A DNA stretch of 9,599 nt, taken from positions 1 through 9,599 of the forward strand of contig DAOVJK010000096.1 in the NCBI GenBank assembly GCA_030673265.1, written 5' to 3'. This stretch comes from Pseudomonadota bacterium (lineage in GTDB: Bacteria; Desulfobacterota; Desulfobulbia; Desulfobulbales; JAGXFP01). The notes below the pieces were generated by a model. The model ran no database searches. It was not told the DNA's origin and saw only the letters and a program-made list of their open reading frames with translations. The position numbers and the translations under genes are program-made. Shown here piece by piece: positions 6,164 through 9,599 of the stretch (positions are counted from its first letter, which is position 1; each line of letters opens with the position of its first letter).

Positions 6164-6234
6164 TTACTGGCACGCTCTCCTTGTCTTCTCAGAAATGACT
6201 TTTTTGAAAATAAAATAAAATAATAAAGGGGAGC

Positions 6235-7392
6235 ATGGTGAATTATTTTTTATCCGAAGAGCAACAGATGATCGTTGACGTGGCCCGTCAGATTACTGCG
6301 GAAAAGATCGTTCCGCAGCGAGTCGAACTTGATGAAAAAGAACAGTTCCCCACCGAAATTCTCCAAGATATTGCCCAGGCCGACCTCTTCGGCCTGTATA
6401 TTCCCGAAGAATATGGTGGTTTTGGCGGTGGTAGCTTTGACATGGTTCTGGCCCTTGAAGAATTTGCCAGAGGCTGTGTTGGTGTTGCGACAAGTTTCGC
6501 GGCCAGTGCTCTTGGTGCCTATCCTATTCTGATTTCCGGAAGTAAAGAGCTTAAACAAAAATATATGCCCGTCATCGCCAGTGGTGAAAAATTGGCCGCT
6601 TTTGGACTGACTGAGGCCAATGCCGGCAGTGATGCTTCCGGTATCCAGACCACGGCGGTCCTGGATGGTGACGAGTGGGTTCTGAACGGGACCAAACAGT
6701 GGATCACCAATGCCGGTGATGCCAAGATATATTCCGTGATTGCTATAACCGACCGCAGCAAGGGGCCTCGCGGGGCCAGCATGTTTGTGGTTGAGGATAG
6801 TGACCCTGGTTTTTCCTATGGCCCCAAAGAAAAGAAACTTGGTATTCGGGCCTCTTCCACCCGGGAGTTGATCTTTAAAGATTGCCGGATTCCCAAGGAT
6901 CGGCTGATCGGCCGTCAGGGCACCGGATTTTTCACGGTAATGAAAACTTTGGATGTTTCCCGGCCGGGCATTGCTTCACTGGGTGTTGGTCTTGGTCAGG
7001 CGGCACTTGACGAGGCGGTACTTTATGCCAAGCAGCGGATCCAATTTGGCAAGCCGGTTATGGCTTTTCAGGCCGTGCAACATATCCTGGCCGATATGGC
7101 TATCCAGCTTGAGGCCTCCCGGGCCCTGGTTTATGCCGCAGCCCGTCATATTGATTCCGGGGCCAAGGATGTCTCAAAGGCCTCTTCCATGTGTAAGGTT
7201 ATGGCTACCGATATGGCCATGAAGGTCACTACTGACGCAGTTCAGATTCTTGCCGGACACGGGTACATGCGTGAATATCCGGTTGAGAAAATGATGCGTG
7301 ATGCCAAAATCTTGCAGATTTATGAAGGAACTAACCAAATCCAGCGGAACGTAATTGGTCAGGCCCTTAATAAAGAATACTCGAGAAGCTAA
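6235..7392 (+). CDS. Short-chain type acyl-CoA dehydrogenase (butyryl-CoA dehydrogenase-like)
   Basis: This 385-residue flavoenzyme is of the acyl-CoA dehydrogenase family and oxidises acyl-CoA to 2-enoyl-CoA, or runs in reverse as an enoyl-CoA reductase, exchanging electrons with ETF. Family signature one is AFGLTEANAGSDASG (122-136) and signature two is QILAGHGYMREYP (337-349). The catalytic base is E364 in IYEGTNQIQR, the position used by short- and medium-chain members. The segment QRIQFGKP (268-275) is part of the FAD-binding region. The exact substrate (butyryl-, acryloyl-, caffeyl- or longer acyl-CoA) cannot be decided. The ATG at 6235 has a strong AAGGGGAG just upstream, after an A-rich stretch. 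The stop overlaps the etfB start by one base, so the enzyme is very probably made together with its ETF partner. Its location between fabH and fabG is unusual. Confidence 0.93.
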   Translation: MVNYFLSEEQQMIVDVARQITAEKIVPQRVELDEKEQFPTEILQDIAQADLFGLYIPEEYGGFGGGSFDMVLALEEFARGCVGVATSFAASALGAYPILISGSKELKQKYMPVIASGEKLAAFGLTEANAGSDASGIQTTAVLDGDEWVLNGTKQWITNAGDAKIYSVIAITDRSKGPRGASMFVVEDSDPGFSYGPKEKKLGIRASSTRELIFKDCRIPKDRLIGRQGTGFFTVMKTLDVSRPGIASLGVGLGQAALDEAVLYAKQRIQFGKPVMAFQAVQHILADMAIQLEASRALVYAAARHIDSGAKDVSKASSMCKVMATDMAMKVTTDAVQILAGHGYMREYPVEKMMRDAKILQIYEGTNQIQRNVIGQALNKEYSRS

Positions 7393-8171
7393 TGAAAATA
7401 ATAGTTTGTGTAAAGCAGGTTCCGGATGCCAAGGATGTTCGACTTGATCCCAAGACCAACACCCTGGCGCGGGAAGGGGTTGAGAGTATTATGAACCCCT
7501 TTGACCGCCACGCCCTGGAGGCTGCGGTGGTTCTTAAAGAGCAGTACGGTGGCACCGTCACCGCTATTACTATGGGACCGCCCCAGGCCGAGGAGACCCT
7601 GCGTGATGCCGTTGCCTGTGGCGCTGACGAAGGGGTGCTGGTTTCCGACCGGGCTTTCGCCGGGGCTGATACGTGGGCGACTTCGTATACCCTGGCCAAG
7701 GCGGTAGAGAAGCTTGGTGAATTTGATTTGATTCTTTGCGGCAAGCAGGCAATTGATGGCGACACCGCTCAGGTCGGCCCAGGATTGGCGCAGCGTCTTG
7801 ATATCCCCTATGTGGCTTATGCCCGGAAGATTACCGAATGTGTTGATGGGGTCATTCGTTTGGAAAGATTGATGGACGATGGCTACGATGAGATTGAAAT
7901 GGGGATGCCGGCTTTGATGACTGTAGTCAAGGAGATCAATGAACCACGGGTGCCCTCCCTTAAAGGCAAGATGAAGGCCAAGAAGATGCAGGCCACGGTG
8001 CTGACTGCTGCTGATATCGGTGCAGATCCTGAATGCCTGGGCCTACAGGGTTCCACTACTCAAGTTGTCAAGGTCTTCTCGCCCCAGTTTTCAGCAGAAA
8101 GATGTATGTTGACCGGGACTGTTGATGAACAGGTTGATCAGTTACTGGTTAAACTTGAAGAGCTCCTTTAA
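7392..8171 (+). CDS. etfB: Electron transfer flavoprotein beta subunit
   Basis: The 259-residue product is EtfB, which with EtfA forms the FAD-containing partner of the acyl-CoA dehydrogenase. It starts MKIIVCVKQVPDAKDV, typical of the family, and holds the nucleotide-binding loop CGKQAIDGDTAQVGPGLAQ (116-134). In electron-bifurcating ETFs the corresponding loop binds a second FAD, while in ordinary mitochondrial-type ETFs it binds AMP. The loop here resembles the forms in anaerobic, bifurcating ETFs, but that class cannot be proven by eye. The EtfB recognition region follows as DDGYDEIEMGMPALMTVVKE (162-181) and VPSLKGKMKAKK (187-198). It is coupled to the dehydrogenase by TAATG. A 59-base gap with a perfect 7-bp hairpin separates it from etfA, and no gene lies between. 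Confidence 0.94.
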   Translation: MKIIVCVKQVPDAKDVRLDPKTNTLAREGVESIMNPFDRHALEAAVVLKEQYGGTVTAITMGPPQAEETLRDAVACGADEGVLVSDRAFAGADTWATSYTLAKAVEKLGEFDLILCGKQAIDGDTAQVGPGLAQRLDIPYVAYARKITECVDGVIRLERLMDDGYDEIEMGMPALMTVVKEINEPRVPSLKGKMKAKKMQATVLTAADIGADPECLGLQGSTTQVVKVFSPQFSAERCMLTGTVDEQVDQLLVKLEELL

Positions 8172-8188
8172 TCCGATTAAACACGAAA

Positions 8189-8211
8189 ACGGTCGCTCTT
8201 ATTTCGACCGT
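8189..8211 (+). other. Hairpin between etfB and etfA
   Basis: ACGGTCG (8189-8195) and CGACCGT (8205-8211) form a perfect 7-bp stem around a 9-base loop in the only sizeable gap of this gene group. No U-run follows, so it is not a standard terminator. It could affect mRNA stability or translation of etfA, whose start lies 20 bases downstream. Function is unproven. Confidence 0.45.
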
Positions 8212-8230
8212 AGACAATGGATAAGTTCTG

Positions 8231-9436
8231 ATGCTGAAGATAGATAAAGAAGCCTGTATTGGTTGCGGGATTTGTGAAGACACCTGTACATTTTCTGCCA
8301 TTGAAGTTGTCGATGGCGTGGCTGTTGTTGGCGACAATTGTACCCTTTGCGGAAACTGCGTAGATGTTTGTGAGGTTGGCGCTCTTTCCATTGATAAGGT
8401 TGAAAAAAAGGTTGTTGCTGATCTTGCTGATTGGACCGGGGTTTGGGTTTATGCGGAATTTCGTGATGGCCGGGTTGCTCCGGTAGCCTTTGAACTCCTT
8501 GGTGCCGGTCGCAAGCTGGCCGATCAGCTGGGTGTGCCGCTTTCTGCGGTGCTGCTTGGTTCAGGCCTTGATAACAATGCCCAGGATCTGGTCGCATACG
8601 GCGCTGACAAGGTTTATCAGATTGATGATCCGGCCTTGACTCATTTCACCGATGATGCCTACGCCAATGTTTTTGAGGACCTGATCCGTGAGCATAAGCC
8701 GGAGATTGTCCTGGCTGGAGCTACCGCCATCGGCCGTTCATTTATCCCCCGATTAGCGACCATGCTCGCCACCGGTCTCACCGCCGACTGCACTGCTCTG
8801 GCCATAAGAGAGGAGGACGGTGCCCTTATGCAAACCAGGCCCGCTTTCGGCGGCAATATTATGGCAACCATTGAATGTTCCACCTCCAGACCCCAGATGG
8901 CGACGGTGCGACCTCTGGTGCTGAAGCCAAATGGCCGTGATGACAGTCGTCAGGGTGAGATTGTCAAGGTCACCCCCGACCCAGCCCGATTGCTATCCCG
9001 GGTCAAGGTGCTCCGGAGTGTCAGGGAAGAGACTAATGAGGTGAATATCAACGAGGCGGATGTTCTGGTGGCCGGGGGGCGTGGCTTGGATAGCGAAAAA
9101 GGTTTTGAGATGATCCGGGAACTGGCGGGGCTGCTAGGTGGAGCTACTGCGGCTTCCCGAGCTGCGGTTGATAGTGGTTGGGTCCCTTATCCCCACCAGG
9201 TCGGCCAGACCGGAAAGACGGTTTGTCCGAAGGTTTATTTTGCCTGCGGAATCTCCGGCGCGGTTCAGCATATGGTTGGTATGCAGTCTTCTGACACCAT
9301 AATAGTCATAAACCGGGATGAGAATGCTCCTATTTTTGACGTGGCAACTTATGGGGTGGTTGGCGATGTGTTTGAAGTTTTGCCGAAGCTTATTAGTCGT
9401 CTTCAGGACCAACGGGCCGGGGAGGGTGATAACTAA
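8231..9436 (+). CDS. etfA: Electron transfer flavoprotein alpha subunit with N-terminal ferredoxin domain
   Basis: The 401-residue product is EtfA with about 60 extra N-terminal residues that form a two-[4Fe-4S] ferredoxin domain. The cysteines are C9, C12, C15, C19 and C37, C40, C43, C47, each set spaced C-x2-C-x2-C-x3-C. The residue after the last cysteine of each set is Thr or Glu, not the usual Pro. The EtfA part runs from about 70: an N-terminal domain, then the FAD domain with GGRGLDSEKGF (282-292), SR at 309-310, GQTGK (325-329) and the signature CGISGAVQHMVGM (339-351). Such ferredoxin-fused EtfA is known in anaerobes, for example CarE of the caffeyl-CoA reductase complex of Acetobacterium woodii, whose gene order dehydrogenase-EtfB-EtfA is the same as here. 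The extra clusters probably connect flavin electrons to a ferredoxin or membrane redox partner. Its stop overlaps the next gene's start by one base. Confidence 0.95.
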   Translation: MLKIDKEACIGCGICEDTCTFSAIEVVDGVAVVGDNCTLCGNCVDVCEVGALSIDKVEKKVVADLADWTGVWVYAEFRDGRVAPVAFELLGAGRKLADQLGVPLSAVLLGSGLDNNAQDLVAYGADKVYQIDDPALTHFTDDAYANVFEDLIREHKPEIVLAGATAIGRSFIPRLATMLATGLTADCTALAIREEDGALMQTRPAFGGNIMATIECSTSRPQMATVRPLVLKPNGRDDSRQGEIVKVTPDPARLLSRVKVLRSVREETNEVNINEADVLVAGGRGLDSEKGFEMIRELAGLLGGATAASRAAVDSGWVPYPHQVGQTGKTVCPKVYFACGISGAVQHMVGMQSSDTIIVINRDENAPIFDVATYGVVGDVFEVLPKLISRLQDQRAGEGDN

Positions 9437-9599
9437 TGAACCTTGACGGTAAAATAGCACTGGTTACCGGCGGCAGCCGTGGGATCGGCCGGGCCATCGC
9501 TTTACGTTTGGCAGAGATGGGAGCCAAGGTCGCGATAAATTATGTGAGTAATCCGGATGCTGCCCAGGAAGTTGTTGGAGCCATTGCAGCAATGGGTGG
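9436..9599 (+). CDS. fabG: 3-oxoacyl-ACP reductase (SDR family), 5' part only
   Basis: The gene runs off the right edge after 54 codons. The start is an ATG that overlaps the etfA stop by one base, with GGAGGG at 9421-9426 at suitable spacing. The visible part is the Rossmann-fold start of a short-chain dehydrogenase: DGKIALVTGGSRGIGRAIA, with the TGGSRGIG dinucleotide-binding loop (about 11-18), followed by GAKVAINYV, the end of the second strand. FabG, which reduces 3-oxoacyl-ACP with NADPH, is the best match. This suits the nearby plsX and fabH, and acpP and fabF would be expected next. The catalytic Ser-Tyr-Lys residues lie outside the window, so another SDR, for example an acetoacetyl-CoA or 3-hydroxyacyl-CoA dehydrogenase working with the acyl-CoA dehydrogenase, is not excluded. 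Confidence 0.82.
   Translation, partial: MNLDGKIALVTGGSRGIGRAIALRLAEMGAKVAINYVSNPDAAQEVVGAIAAMG

Noticed and set aside
6164..6234. Possible terminator or promoter between fabH and the acyl-CoA dehydrogenase gene
   Set aside because: No stable hairpin and no properly spaced -35/-10 pair was found; only an A-rich stretch before a strong ribosome-binding site. Read-through from fabH is the simpler view.
1..9599. CRISPR arrays, mobile elements, defence genes, tRNA or rRNA
   Set aside because: No regularly spaced repeats, transposase or integrase motifs, attachment repeats or RNA gene folds were seen. The gene content is core metabolism and envelope function.

Overview
The window looks like a chromosomal, housekeeping stretch of a Gram-negative, probably anaerobic bacterium of the Desulfobacterota/deltaproteobacterial type. 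The reasons are an Mla outer-membrane lipid-transport cluster, a YceD-rpmF-plsX-fabH cluster, and an acyl-CoA dehydrogenase with an EtfB and an EtfA that carries an N-terminal ferredoxin domain, a form known from anaerobes. The lineage is an inference from gene content, not from a marker comparison. All recognised genes lie on the + strand. No rRNA, tRNA, CRISPR array, insertion sequence or phage gene was seen.

Region 1 (1-2361) is an envelope-lipid cluster: the 3' end of mlaD, then mlaA, mlaC and a small stand-alone cyclic-nucleotide-binding protein. The genes are packed with 6 bp gaps, possible overlaps or direct stop/start abutment. The transporter's ATPase and permease genes (mlaF, mlaE) are expected just upstream of the window. 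A 173-residue membrane protein of unknown function follows at 2413-2934.

Region 2 (2935-3264) is the only sizeable non-coding stretch. It holds a perfect short inverted repeat, a weak terminator-like hairpin followed by a T-rich tract, and a near-consensus sigma-70 promoter (TTGACA, 16 bp, TATAAT) whose -10 box is one arm of a small palindrome.

Region 3 (3265-9599) reads as one long operon with a likely internal promoter before rpmF: yceD (DUF177), rpmF (L32), plsX, fabH, then an acyl-CoA dehydrogenase, etfB, a ferredoxin-fused etfA, and the start of a fabG-like reductase that runs off the end. Start/stop overlaps of the TAATG type join plsX-fabH, acd-etfB and etfA-fabG. PlsX and FabH start phospholipid and fatty-acid synthesis and FabG makes the first reduction. 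The unusual point is that a complete acyl-CoA dehydrogenase/ETF module of the caffeyl-CoA reductase or butyryl-CoA dehydrogenase layout sits between fabH and fabG, where fabD is often found. This suggests, without proving it, that the redox module works in lipid synthesis or lipid turnover and not in a separate degradation pathway.
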